Shown here: one piece after another, positions 1-5,561 of the stretch
Layout: the number at the start of each line of letters is the position of its first letter
How positions within the stretch are numbered: position 1 is the stretch's first letter
NCBI GenBank assembly: GCA_023461135.1
Contig: JAEWNX010000376.1
Span: 1 to 5,561, forward strand
DNA: 5,561 nt
Source of the DNA: Pseudomonadota bacterium
GTDB lineage: Bacteria > Pseudomonadota > Alphaproteobacteria > Caulobacterales > Aquidulcibacteraceae
Reading direction: 5' to 3'
The notes under the pieces: generated by a model
Seen by the model: only the letters and a program-made list of their open reading frames with translations
What the model was told of the DNA's origin: nothing
Database searches by the model: none
Translations under genes and position numbers: made by a program

Positions 1-26
1 CAGCGTCAGTTGTGTATAAGACACAG
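1..26. other. Residual Illumina Nextera Read 1 adapter (non-genomic)
   Basis: These bases match the last 26 bases of the Nextera Read 1 transposase adapter, including the end of its primer part (CAGCGTC) and the whole 19-base Tn5 mosaic end, at 24 of 26 positions. The differences are T for A at position 10 and C for G at position 22. The match sits exactly at the window edge and in the orientation expected for a fragment end. The adapter sequence is recalled from established knowledge; the identity count is by eye. The two mismatches may explain why trimming missed it. Any protein residues read from here are artefactual. Confidence 0.9.
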
Positions 27-231
27 GAAAAACCACCGCGCCCGTCAGCGCCAGCACGAGGCTCTTACCCGAAACGTTGACGTCATCGCCGGTGAGCCCG
101 CCGCTCAATTTGATGCGGGCGAGGCGCGGCATGCTTTCGTACGCCGGCGCAGGCGGCGGCGCCTTGCGCCGCTTGCCGCGCGGCGACTCCGGCGGCATGC
201 GCCCGCCGCGGCGTGCTCTCACCGCGGCCAT
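27..231 (-). CDS. ftsQ: Cell division protein FtsQ, N-terminal fragment (truncated at contig end)
   Basis: About 68 genomic codons are visible before the frame runs into adapter sequence at 1-26. The start is ATG at 231-229, preceded by GGAGG (239-243) at 7 bases, and it overlaps the end of ddl by 13 bases. An internal GTG at 222-220 forms a GTGA overlap with the ddl stop but has no comparable ribosome binding site. The fragment begins with a basic, proline-rich stretch (many Arg/Lys, then PPPAPA near residues 25-30) and becomes hydrophobic near residue 57 ([12 protein letters not shown]). This fits the cytoplasmic tail and the start of the single membrane span of FtsQ, the bitopic divisome protein that connects early and late division proteins. 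The POTRA and beta domains lie outside the window. The call rests mainly on position directly after ddl, since the visible N-terminus is poorly conserved in the family. Confidence 0.62.
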
Positions 232-1139
232 GATGCATCCTCCAGAATCCACGCCACCAACTGGTCGTAGGACATGCCAACGTGCTGCGCCTGTTCCGGC
301 ACGAGTGAAGTCGGGGTCATGCCGGGCTGCGTGTTGATTTCCAGGAGCGCGACGCGGTCGCGCGCGGGATCGTAGCGGAAATCGACGCGCGTCACGCCGC
401 GGCAGCCGAGCGCGTGGTGCGCCGCTTCGGCGGCGCGCATCAATTGATCGGCGACGGTTTGCGGAATCCGCGCCGGCACTTCGTGGCGCGAGCCGCCTTC
501 GGCGTACTTGGCGTCGAAGTCGTACCAATCGCCATCGCTGGTGACGAAAATCTCGGTGACGGCCAACGCGCCGCGGTCGTGCATCACAGCGACCGTCAGC
601 TCTTTGCCGGCTATGTATTCTTCGACCAGCACTTCTTCGCCGAATGTCCAGTCGGGATCGAGCAATTGCTCGGGGGGGCGGTTGGCGCCTTCGCGCACGA
701 TGAAAATGCCGACCGACGAGCCTTGTGCGTTCGGCTTGACCACGTACGGCGCAGGCATCGGATGGGCTTTGGCCGCTTCCAAGCGGTTCATCAGCCGGCC
801 ATGCGCCAGCGGGAGACCAGCTTGCGCGAACACAGCCTTAGACTTGTCCTTGTCCATGGCGATCGCGGAGGCGAGCATGCCGGAGTGCGTGTAGGGCAGC
901 TTGAGATAATCGAGCACGCCTTGCGTGCGTCCGTCTTCGCCCCACTCGCCGTGCAGCGCGTTGAAAACAACGTCAGGCCGCGCGTCTTTGAGTTCGGCGA
1001 TCCAGCCTTCGTTTTGCGGATCGATCTCGATCACTTCGTGACCGAGCCTGCGCAGCGCAGCCGCGCAATCGCGTCCGGAGACCAGGCTCACAGGACGTTC
1101 GGGGCTCAAGCCCCCAAGAAGCACCGCCACCCGGGCCAT
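219..1139 (-). CDS. ddl: D-alanine--D-alanine ligase
   Basis: This is a 306-residue cytoplasmic ATP-grasp enzyme that joins two D-alanines with ATP to make the dipeptide that MurF adds to the peptidoglycan precursor. Length matches DdlB (E. coli 306). Numbered from the ATG at 1139, visible hallmarks are [12 protein letters not shown] (4-15, with the substrate-binding Glu14), [12 protein letters not shown] (59-70), the ATP-binding [13 protein letters not shown] (133-145), [11 protein letters not shown] (173-183), the omega-loop [12 protein letters not shown] (206-217, Tyr212), RVDF (251-254, Arg251 and Asp253) and the metal-binding [16 protein letters not shown] (266-281, Glu267 and Asn269). 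No key residue is missing. The frame is open upstream to a TTG at 1154, but GAGG (1145-1148) five bases before the ATG at 1139 supports the shorter start. It overlaps ftsQ by 13 bases, an arrangement typical of the dcw cluster. It appears to be the first gene of its unit here: no murB precedes it and the next gene is divergent. Confidence 0.96.
   Translation of the reverse strand: MARVAVLLGGLSPERPVSLVSGRDCAAALRRLGHEVIEIDPQNEGWIAELKDARPDVVFNALHGEWGEDGRTQGVLDYLKLPYTHSGMLASAIAMDKDKSKAVFAQAGLPLAHGRLMNRLEAAKAHPMPAPYVVKPNAQGSSVGIFIVREGANRPPEQLLDPDWTFGEEVLVEEYIAGKELTVAVMHDRGALAVTEIFVTSDGDWYDFDAKYAEGGSRHEVPARIPQTVADQLMRAAEAAHHALGCRGVTRVDFRYDPARDRVALLEINTQPGMTPTSLVPEQAQHVGMSYDQLVAWILEDASWPR
239..243 (-). 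promoter_or_regulatory. Ribosome binding site deciding the ftsQ start
   Basis: GGAGG on the minus strand lies 7 bases before the ATG at 231, inside the 3' end of ddl. It favours that ATG over the GTG nine bases further on, and implies ftsQ has its own initiation signal despite overlapping ddl. Confidence 0.6.
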
Positions 1140-1144
1140 ACGCG

Positions 1145-1148
1145 CCTC
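1145..1148 (-). promoter_or_regulatory. Ribosome binding site deciding the ddl start
   Basis: GAGG on the minus strand lies five bases before the ATG at 1139. It places the start at [10 protein letters not shown] rather than at the upstream in-frame TTG at 1154, which matches where Ddl proteins normally begin. Confidence 0.6.
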
Positions 1149-1326
1149 AACCAACCAACAACGCCCGCCCAGCGCTTTTTCTGCACTTGGTGCGGAGTGT
1201 CATAATGAAACGGATCAGAGTTAAGGCATGATGTGCGCGGCGCGCTTATGTGCTGATTTTCATGGTAAATTCAGCTTCACAAGAGTTAGCGCGGATTAAG
1301 CACGCGCTCAGCCTCCGCTCATCCTT

Positions 1327-1355
1327 TTGACGCGATGTTGCTGACTGCTAGGTGA
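1327..1355 (+). promoter_or_regulatory. Possible promoter for the propeller/phosphoesterase pair (weak)
   Basis: TTGACG at 1327-1332 matches the -35 consensus at five of six positions. The region 17-18 bases further on (AGGTGA at 1350-1355) is a poor -10. A start of transcription near 1362 would fit the GAGGGG ribosome binding site at 1374-1379 and the TTG codon at 1386, but not the ATG at 1356. Only the -35 element is persuasive. Confidence 0.25.
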
Positions 1356-2207
1356 ATGCGAGAGTTGGCTCGTGAGGGGCAAGGTTTGATTAGGGTGTTT
1401 GTTGTGGCGCTGGCGGTCGCGTGCAGCGCCGAGCCATCTGATGCATCGCGCGATGGATCGTTGTTTGCGGAGACGCCGAGCCAGCAATGGCGCTTGCCCG
1501 ATCGCCTGCGCGAAATTTCCGGGCTTGCCGTTACGGCGGACGGTCGCGTGTTTGCACACGATGACGAACGCGGCGTGATTTATCAGCTCGATGCCGCGCG
1601 CGGCGAAGTCCTTAAGTCTTTCTCACTGGGCGAGCCGGCTATCCGGGACGACTTCGAAGGCTTGGCGATCACGCCGAACGGCGACTTCTGGCTGACCAAC
1701 AGTCAAGGCGAACTCTATTCCTTCCGCGAGGGCGCCGACGGCGCACACGTCGAGTACCAGCGCCATGACGTTGGGCTGGCCGACGTTTGCGAAATCGAAG
1801 GCCTCGCCTATCTCGCGGAAACCACGAGTCTCATTTTCGCCTGCAAGCGCCCCTACGAGAACGGCGGCGAGATGGCGTGGACTCCCCTCCGCTCCTGGGC
1901 GATCGGCGATTACGCAACGGGGCCTTGGGCGCAGACGCGCGACAACTTCGCGACGCTCGCCGGCGTGCACCGCTTTCAGCCGTCGGGCGTTGAGATCGAT
2001 CCGGCCAGCGGGCGTGTGATTGTGATTTCCGCCGGCAATCCCGCGCTGGTCGAACTCGACCACGAAGGGAACGTCCTGGCCGCACGCCGCCTGCGCGGCC
2101 ATCCCCAGCCGGAGGGCGTCACGGTATTGCCCGATGGCTCGCTCATTGTTTCCGACGAGGCCGCCGGTGGCCACCCGCGGCTGAGCCGCTATTCTCGGAT
2201 CCCATGA
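1356..2207 (+). CDS. SdiA-regulated-type (YjiK-like) beta-propeller protein, probable lipoprotein
   Basis: The protein has up to 283 residues. After a hydrophobic segment (LIRVFVVALAVAC, residues 11-23) comes an LAVAC lipobox-like site with Cys23, so export and lipid attachment are likely, although Ala at -3 is not the preferred residue. The mature part holds five related blade-like repeats that begin with a (D/E/Q)xxG(L/V) signature: EISGLAV (53), DFEGLAI (99), EIEGLAY (146), QPSGVEI (208) and QPEGVTV (251), several followed by an NGD/DGS turn and a beta strand. This pattern is typical of the SdiA-regulated family and of phytase-like propellers; I know of no established biochemical function for the family. 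The start is uncertain. ATG 1356 has only a close, weak AGG upstream. TTG 1386 has GAGGGG at 1374-1379 six bases before it, but would leave just 12 residues before the Cys. Its stop overlaps the next gene as ATGA, so the two are probably translationally coupled. Confidence 0.78.
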   Translation: MRELAREGQGLIRVFVVALAVACSAEPSDASRDGSLFAETPSQQWRLPDRLREISGLAVTADGRVFAHDDERGVIYQLDAARGEVLKSFSLGEPAIRDDFEGLAITPNGDFWLTNSQGELYSFREGADGAHVEYQRHDVGLADVCEIEGLAYLAETTSLIFACKRPYENGGEMAWTPLRSWAIGDYATGPWAQTRDNFATLAGVHRFQPSGVEIDPASGRVIVISAGNPALVELDHEGNVLAARRLRGHPQPEGVTVLPDGSLIVSDEAAGGHPRLSRYSRIP

Positions 2208-3352
2208 TGAACCTCGTACGCACCCTCCTCGCCGCCGCCTTTCTGCTCGGGTGCGCCACCGCGCCCGCGCCCGCGCAGGCGCAGGCCGCGCAAGCGCAAT
2301 GGACGGGCGTCGAGCGCATCGTCGTGATCGGCGATCTGGAGGGCGCATACGAGAAGTATCTCGATATGCTGCGCACCGCGGGCCTTATCGACGCACGCGG
2401 CAATTGGATCGGCGGACGCGCGCATTTGGTGCAGCTCGGCGACATCCCCGACCGCGGGCCGAACAGCCGCGCGATCATGGATCACTTGATGCGGCTCGAG
2501 CGCCAAGCGCAGCGCGCCGGCGGGCGCGTGCATGCCCTCATCGGCAACCACGAGGCCATGAACATCCAGGGCGACCTGCGCTACGTGCATGCCGGCGAAT
2601 ACGCCGCGTTCGCCACGCGCAACTCGGCGCGGGTGCGCGATCAATTCTATCAACGTTACATCGATCAGGTGCGCGCCAGCCCTCCCGCGGGCGGCTTGCC
2701 GGTGATCGATGAGGCGTTCCGTCAACGCTTCGATACCGAGCATCCCCTTGGGTGGGTGGAACATCGTCAAGGCTGGGCGCCGAGTGGCCCGTACGGCCGC
2801 TGGGTCGCCGGGCACAACAGCGTGATCCGCATCAACGACACGCTTTTCCTGCATGCCGGGATCGGACCTGCGTTCGCCGCCGCCGATCGCGCCGCCTTGA
2901 ATCGCGCCGTGCAAGCAGCACTGAACGGCCAGCCGGCCGAAGGCTACGCCGATATCGTCACCAACGAGGAAGGACCGCTCTGGTATCGGGGTTTCGCGCA
3001 GAACGACGAAGCGATCGAAACTCCGAATCTGGAAGCCGTGCTGGCGCGCCAGGGCGTTCGGCGCATAGTGATCGGCCACACCAAGCTGGCGCCACTGGTA
3101 ATGCCGCGCTTCGGCGGGCGCGTGCTCGTCGCCGACATCGCCGTGCCGCGCGGCCACGCCGATCCGCATGCGTTCGTGATCATCGAGGGCGAGCAGGTGA
3201 CGGCCGTGCACCGCGGCCAGCGCGTGCCGCTCGACGCCTCGACGCCGCAAGCGCGCTGCGCCTATTTCGCGCGGGTTGCTGCGTTGGATTTGGCTGAATC
3301 GCCGGTCCGCGCGCTCGCTGCGGAATGCGCAGCAGCCGCGCCTGTAAACTAG
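2204..3352 (+). CDS. Calcineurin-like metallophosphoesterase, lipoprotein (Shelph-type phosphatase)
   Basis: This 382-residue protein begins with a clear lipoprotein signal (TLLAAAFLLGC, lipobox LLGC, Cys17), followed by an Ala/Pro/Gln linker to about residue 32. Ala after the Cys is compatible with sorting to the outer membrane. The phosphoesterase core shows, in order, VVIGDLEG (40-47), LVQLGDIPDRGP (75-86), ALIGNHEAMN (111-120), INDTLFLHAGIG (210-221) and VIGHTKLAPLV (289-299). These are the metal-binding and catalytic motifs of the PPP-like/Shewanella-like phosphatases, which dephosphorylate phosphoesters or phosphoproteins with two metal ions. The first motif is normally GDxHG; here the His is Glu46 (codon GAG), while the other metal ligands and GNHE are intact. 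The natural substrate cannot be told; a periplasmic or surface location is implied. Two adjacent ATGs (2204 and 2207) are possible starts, the first overlapping the previous stop as ATGA. Its stop shares CTAG with the convergent gene. Confidence 0.9.
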   Translation: MMNLVRTLLAAAFLLGCATAPAPAQAQAAQAQWTGVERIVVIGDLEGAYEKYLDMLRTAGLIDARGNWIGGRAHLVQLGDIPDRGPNSRAIMDHLMRLERQAQRAGGRVHALIGNHEAMNIQGDLRYVHAGEYAAFATRNSARVRDQFYQRYIDQVRASPPAGGLPVIDEAFRQRFDTEHPLGWVEHRQGWAPSGPYGRWVAGHNSVIRINDTLFLHAGIGPAFAAADRAALNRAVQAALNGQPAEGYADIVTNEEGPLWYRGFAQNDEAIETPNLEAVLARQGVRRIVIGHTKLAPLVMPRFGGRVLVADIAVPRGHADPHAFVIIEGEQVTAVHRGQRVPLDASTPQARCAYFARVAALDLAESPVRALAAECAAAAPVN

Positions 3353-4380
3353 CGGCAGCGCTCGATCAGTTGGCGCTGCACGCGCTCGGGATCGGAGATG
3401 ATTTCGTAAAAGCCGTCTATGTAGCGCCGCGCGGTTTGTCGGCGCTGGTCCGACAAACGGGTCTGGCTCGCGATGAGTGCGTTGATTGCCTCGCGCCGCG
3501 ACTGGAAGAGCGCGATGGCCGCGGGGAGCTGCTCGTTGTGGCGGCAATAGCCGCGATAGTAACGCTCGCGCACGCTGCGCATCCGCAACCCTTCGGGCGG
3601 CGCTGCGTACGGCGCATCCACCAAGCCGGCGCTGTCGAAGTCGTAGGGCGTTGGAATGAGCGCATCGCGCGCCGTTTCGGACGCGGCCAGCAGGCGCGTA
3701 TTGTGACAGCAGTCGCGCCCTGCGGCGCTCGCCACCATGTCCCAATCGACATTGCCGATCATGAACTGGAACAGCGAATATCGCGCCGCGGCTTGCGGGT
3801 CGAGCTGTGTCGCGTTTACGGCGCCGGTTTCGATCTCAAGCGCCTCGCGGCCGTTGCGGCGCGCGAGATCGTCTTCGTCCTCGACAACAAAGCCGAAATG
3901 GGTTTCATCGCCGCGCCGGCCTTCGGTGTCGTGATACGTCACCCGCAGCGGCCGGGCCCGAAAACTCATCGGCGTGAGTTCATTGTAGAGCCGATAGGCC
4001 GTGTACTCGAGCACGTAATATTGCTCGTAGCTCGCGGAGGCCCGGCAGTGCGTGGTAAGCTTCAGCCTGTTCTGGCCGCGGAAGAGCGTCTCGCGCAGTT
4101 CGTTGTTTTCGAAATCGATGCGCAGCGGCGGGAAGGTGCAGCGATCCGTCGTGCGCCGCGTCTGGCCGCGCGCCGAGACGAGAAGATTGTAGCGCTGGCC
4201 GTCGTGGATAAGCGCGCCGGGATAAGGATCCGTATTGCGCCGCGCAGTGCGCACCAGCGTCGTAAAGGGCGCTTCGACCGTGATTTCGATTTCGCTGTTA
4301 TCTGAAAAGAGCGGCGTCTGCGCCGCAGCCGGGCTGATGAACAGAAAAGCTGCCAATCCAAGTCCGACAAACCAATGCAT
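3349..4380 (-). CDS. Secreted protein with CotH-kinase-like features, function unknown
   Basis: This 343-residue protein has an N-terminal hydrophobic signal ending in SPAAA|QT (cleavage after residue 20), so it is probably periplasmic or secreted. ATG 4380 is supported by GGGGAGG at 4386-4392, five bases upstream. Visible blocks are VSARGQTRR (68-76), LRIDF and RLKLTTHCR (86-90 and 105-113, Lys107 a candidate nucleotide-binding Lys), VLEYTAYRLYNEL (123-135), FGFVVEDEDDL (162-172), FQFMIGNVDWD (204-214), CCHNTRLL (224-231) and PTPYDFDSAGLVDAPYA (243-259). The order (RG turn, Lys strand, E-x-x-AYRLYNEL helix, E-D block, N-x-DWD, HN, DFD) resembles the atypical kinase CotH, where the late Asp/Asn residues bind metal and ATP. 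Six cysteines (81, 112, 224, 225, 279, 342) suggest disulfides. From memory, similar DWD...HN...PYDFD proteins are annotated as hypothetical in other phyla. The kinase assignment is inference from motif order only. Confidence 0.6.
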   Translation of the reverse strand: MHWFVGLGLAAFLFISPAAAQTPLFSDNSEIEITVEAPFTTLVRTARRNTDPYPGALIHDGQRYNLLVSARGQTRRTTDRCTFPPLRIDFENNELRETLFRGQNRLKLTTHCRASASYEQYYVLEYTAYRLYNELTPMSFRARPLRVTYHDTEGRRGDETHFGFVVEDEDDLARRNGREALEIETGAVNATQLDPQAAARYSLFQFMIGNVDWDMVASAAGRDCCHNTRLLAASETARDALIPTPYDFDSAGLVDAPYAAPPEGLRMRSVRERYYRGYCRHNEQLPAAIALFQSRREAINALIASQTRLSDQRRQTARRYIDGFYEIISDPERVQRQLIERCR

Positions 4381-4385
4381 GCCCG

Positions 4386-4392
4386 CCTCCCC
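4386..4392 (-). promoter_or_regulatory. Ribosome binding site for the CotH-like gene
   Basis: GGGGAGG on the minus strand, five bases from the ATG at 4380, is a strong Shine-Dalgarno sequence. It confirms the start chosen from the signal peptide. Confidence 0.6.
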
Positions 4393-4507
4393 GCCGCCTC
4401 CCGGCGATCATGGCCCGCGAAGGGGACCTGTGGAAGCCGACGCTTCACGCCACGTGCGTGCGTCGCAGCATCCACCGTCGCATGCCAGCCATGCAGTCTT
4501 GAAAGTC

Positions 4508-4524
4508 AATAGCTTAAGTCTATT
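4508..4524. promoter_or_regulatory. OxyR-like operator upstream of ahpC
   Basis: The palindrome AATAG-N7-CTATT, centred on 4516, contains ATAGCTTAAGTCTAT. This fits the ATAG-N7-CTAT arms of one OxyR dimer site, with the T-N11-A spacing of LysR-type regulators. It starts about 100 bases before ahpC and about 20 bases upstream of a candidate -35 element, a sensible place for activation. A second dimer site at the 7-base phasing expected for a full OxyR tetramer is not recognisable on either side, so this may be a half operator. It lies in a divergent spacer and could also affect the CotH-like gene. Confidence 0.5.
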
Positions 4525-4544
4525 CCGCACGCGCGAGAGTCCAA

Positions 4545-4574
4545 TTGGCCTTTACGTGTAGCCATCCCTACATT
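4545..4574 (+). promoter_or_regulatory. Candidate ahpC promoter
   Basis: TTGGCC (4545-4550) and TACATT (4569-4574) are separated by 18 bases, each matching the sigma-70 consensus at four of six positions. Weak core elements are common for promoters that need an activator, and the OxyR-like palindrome lies just upstream. No transcription data support it. Confidence 0.3.
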
Positions 4575-4593
4575 CCGCGCACACCCACACATC

Positions 4594-4600
4594 AGAGGAG
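4594..4600 (+). promoter_or_regulatory. Ribosome binding site for ahpC
   Basis: AGAGGAG ends eight bases before the ATG at 4609. It is strong and well placed, in line with the high expression usual for AhpC. Confidence 0.65.
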
Positions 4601-4608
4601 ACCTACCC

Positions 4609-5163
<555 letters not shown>

Positions 5164-5185
5164 GGTTCGCCACCAAAACCCGTCA

Positions 5186-5221
5186 CTGCGCGCCCCTCTA
5201 CCCTCCCCCCGTGGCGCGCGG
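5186..5221 (+). repeat. Inverted repeat (hairpin 1) in the ahpC-ahpD gap
   Basis: GCGCGCC (5188-5194) pairs perfectly with GGCGCGC (5213-5219). A G-U and a C-G pair extend the stem outward to 5186/5221, giving about nine pairs around an 18-base pyrimidine-rich loop. It starts 22 bases after the ahpC stop. No T-run follows, so it is not a standard intrinsic terminator. Confidence 0.5.
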
Positions 5222-5226
5222 AAGAA

Positions 5227-5260
5227 CCGGCGCGGCGTTGGGCTCTCAACGTCGCGCCGG
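5227..5260 (+). repeat. Strong hairpin 2 before ahpD
   Basis: Arms at 5227-5240 and 5247-5260 (14 bases each, beginning CCGGCGC and ending GCGCCGG) pair at 13 of 14 positions, with the remaining one a G-U wobble in RNA, around the loop GGCTCT. The stem ends 26 bases before the ahpD start and lacks a trailing U-tract. It could be a leaky terminator or a 3' stabiliser that keeps ahpC mRNA more abundant than ahpD mRNA; which of these is inference. Confidence 0.6.
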
Positions 5261-5274
5261 CGCCTTCATGAGCA

Positions 5275-5280
5275 AAGGAA
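5275..5280 (+). promoter_or_regulatory. Ribosome binding site deciding the ahpD GTG start
   Basis: AAGGAA lies six bases before GTG 5287. The nearby ATG at 5268 is in a different frame, so the GTG is the only start consistent with the AhpD N-terminus. Confidence 0.55.
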
Positions 5281-5286
5281 ACCATC

Positions 5287-5561
5287 GTGTCATTCGACGC
5301 CCTGCGCGACACCCTTCCCGACTACGCCAAAGACATCAAACTCAACCTCGGCTCGCTCGCCAGCGATCAGACGCTGACCGAGCAGCAGAAGTGGGGCGCG
5401 TTCCTGGCCAGCGCTCACGCGATCGGCGAGCCATCGCTATTGCGCGCCATCGAGGCGGAAATCGTGAGCAAGATCGAGCCCGCAGCGGCAAACGCCGCCA
5501 AGGCTGCTTCGGCGATCATGGGCATGAACAACGTCTACTATCGCGCGCTGCACCTGATGAA
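5287..5561 (+). CDS. ahpD: Alkyl hydroperoxidase AhpD, N-terminal half (runs off the window)
   Basis: The frame is open from GTG 5287 to the window end, giving 91 codons with no stop, of a protein usually about 175 residues long. The translation follows the known AhpD N-terminus closely: LRDTLPDYAKDIKLNLGSL (6-24), EQQKWGAFLASAHA (31-44), and the very conserved AIMGMNNVYYR (76-86). AhpD is a cytoplasmic all-helical thiol oxidoreductase that passes electrons from the dihydrolipoamide acyltransferase SucB and its reductase to AhpC. Its CxxC pair and proton-relay residues lie in the C-terminal half, outside the window, and cannot be judged. The gene follows ahpC in the same direction after two hairpins, so the pair forms one peroxide-defence unit, probably with reduced ahpD output. 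Confidence 0.93.
   Translation, partial: MSFDALRDTLPDYAKDIKLNLGSLASDQTLTEQQKWGAFLASAHAIGEPSLLRAIEAEIVSKIEPAAANAAKAASAIMGMNNVYYRALHLM

Noticed and set aside
1..26. A natural Tn5/IS50 end or a transposon insertion into ftsQ
   Set aside because: The match extends beyond the 19-base mosaic end into the Nextera primer bases and lies exactly at the sequence edge, which points to adapter.
414..1205. A 263-codon plus-strand frame opposite ddl
   Set aside because: It is a mirror frame of a certain ddl gene and shows no domain of its own.
1288..1308. Inverted repeat AGCGCG / CGCGCT with a 9-base loop in the ddl-propeller spacer
   Set aside because: Only six pairs with a long loop, no T-run and no neighbouring 3' end; likely chance in GC-rich DNA.
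1623..2348. A 241-codon minus-strand frame opposite the propeller gene
   Set aside because: Composition is typical of antisense frames and it spans the junction of two plus-strand genes with family motifs.
2189..3745. A 518-codon open frame on the minus strand opposite the phosphoesterase and the end of the CotH-like gene
   Set aside because: It is Arg/Ala/His-rich with no recognisable domain and lies antisense to a gene with clear motifs. Long antisense frames are expected in GC-rich coding DNA.
3325..4305. A 326-codon plus-strand frame opposite the CotH-like gene
   Set aside because: It is antisense to a gene with a signal peptide, a good ribosome binding site and conserved blocks; its own composition is Arg/Ala/Val-rich without motifs or a ribosome binding site.
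4479..4497. Short palindromes with GCATG/CATGC arms upstream of the OxyR-like site
   Set aside because: Five-base arms occur often by chance here and match no operator I recognise.

Overview
The window looks like chromosomal DNA from a GC-rich alphaproteobacterium. Caulobacterales or a relative such as Hyphomonadaceae is my best guess. That is inference from the ddl-ftsQ order, the GC-rich codon use and the mycobacterial-type, AhpD-dependent AhpC; no rRNA or other marker is present to fix the lineage. The first 26 bases are almost certainly not genomic. They match the inner part of the Illumina Nextera Read 1 transposase adapter at 24 of 26 positions, so the left edge is a contig end with untrimmed adapter.

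Layout from left to right. On the minus strand are the 5' part of a probable ftsQ (cut off by the contig end) and, upstream of it, a complete D-alanine--D-alanine ligase gene; the two overlap by 13 bases and form the peptidoglycan/division end of a dcw cluster. A 216-base divergent spacer follows. On the plus strand come two exported proteins joined by an ATGA overlap: a SdiA-regulated-type beta-propeller probable lipoprotein and a calcineurin-like metallophosphoesterase lipoprotein. The phosphoesterase converges on a minus-strand gene for a secreted protein with CotH-kinase-like features, and the two stop codons share the tetranucleotide CTAG.

After a 228-base divergent spacer holding an OxyR-like palindrome comes ahpC (peroxiredoxin), then a 123-base gap with two strong hairpins, then the 5' half of ahpD, which runs off the right edge. 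AhpC and AhpD are the peroxidase and the thiol reductase partner of one peroxide-detoxification system.

Points most worth checking: (1) the AhpC peroxidatic cysteine is read as serine (codon TCC at 4777-4779) although the resolving cysteines and AhpD are kept; (2) the adapter at 1-26; (3) a metal-ligand histidine replaced by glutamate in the phosphoesterase motif GDxHG; (4) the CotH-like secreted protein. I see no mobile element, CRISPR array, tRNA or rRNA, and no clear sign of a wholly new multi-gene system.
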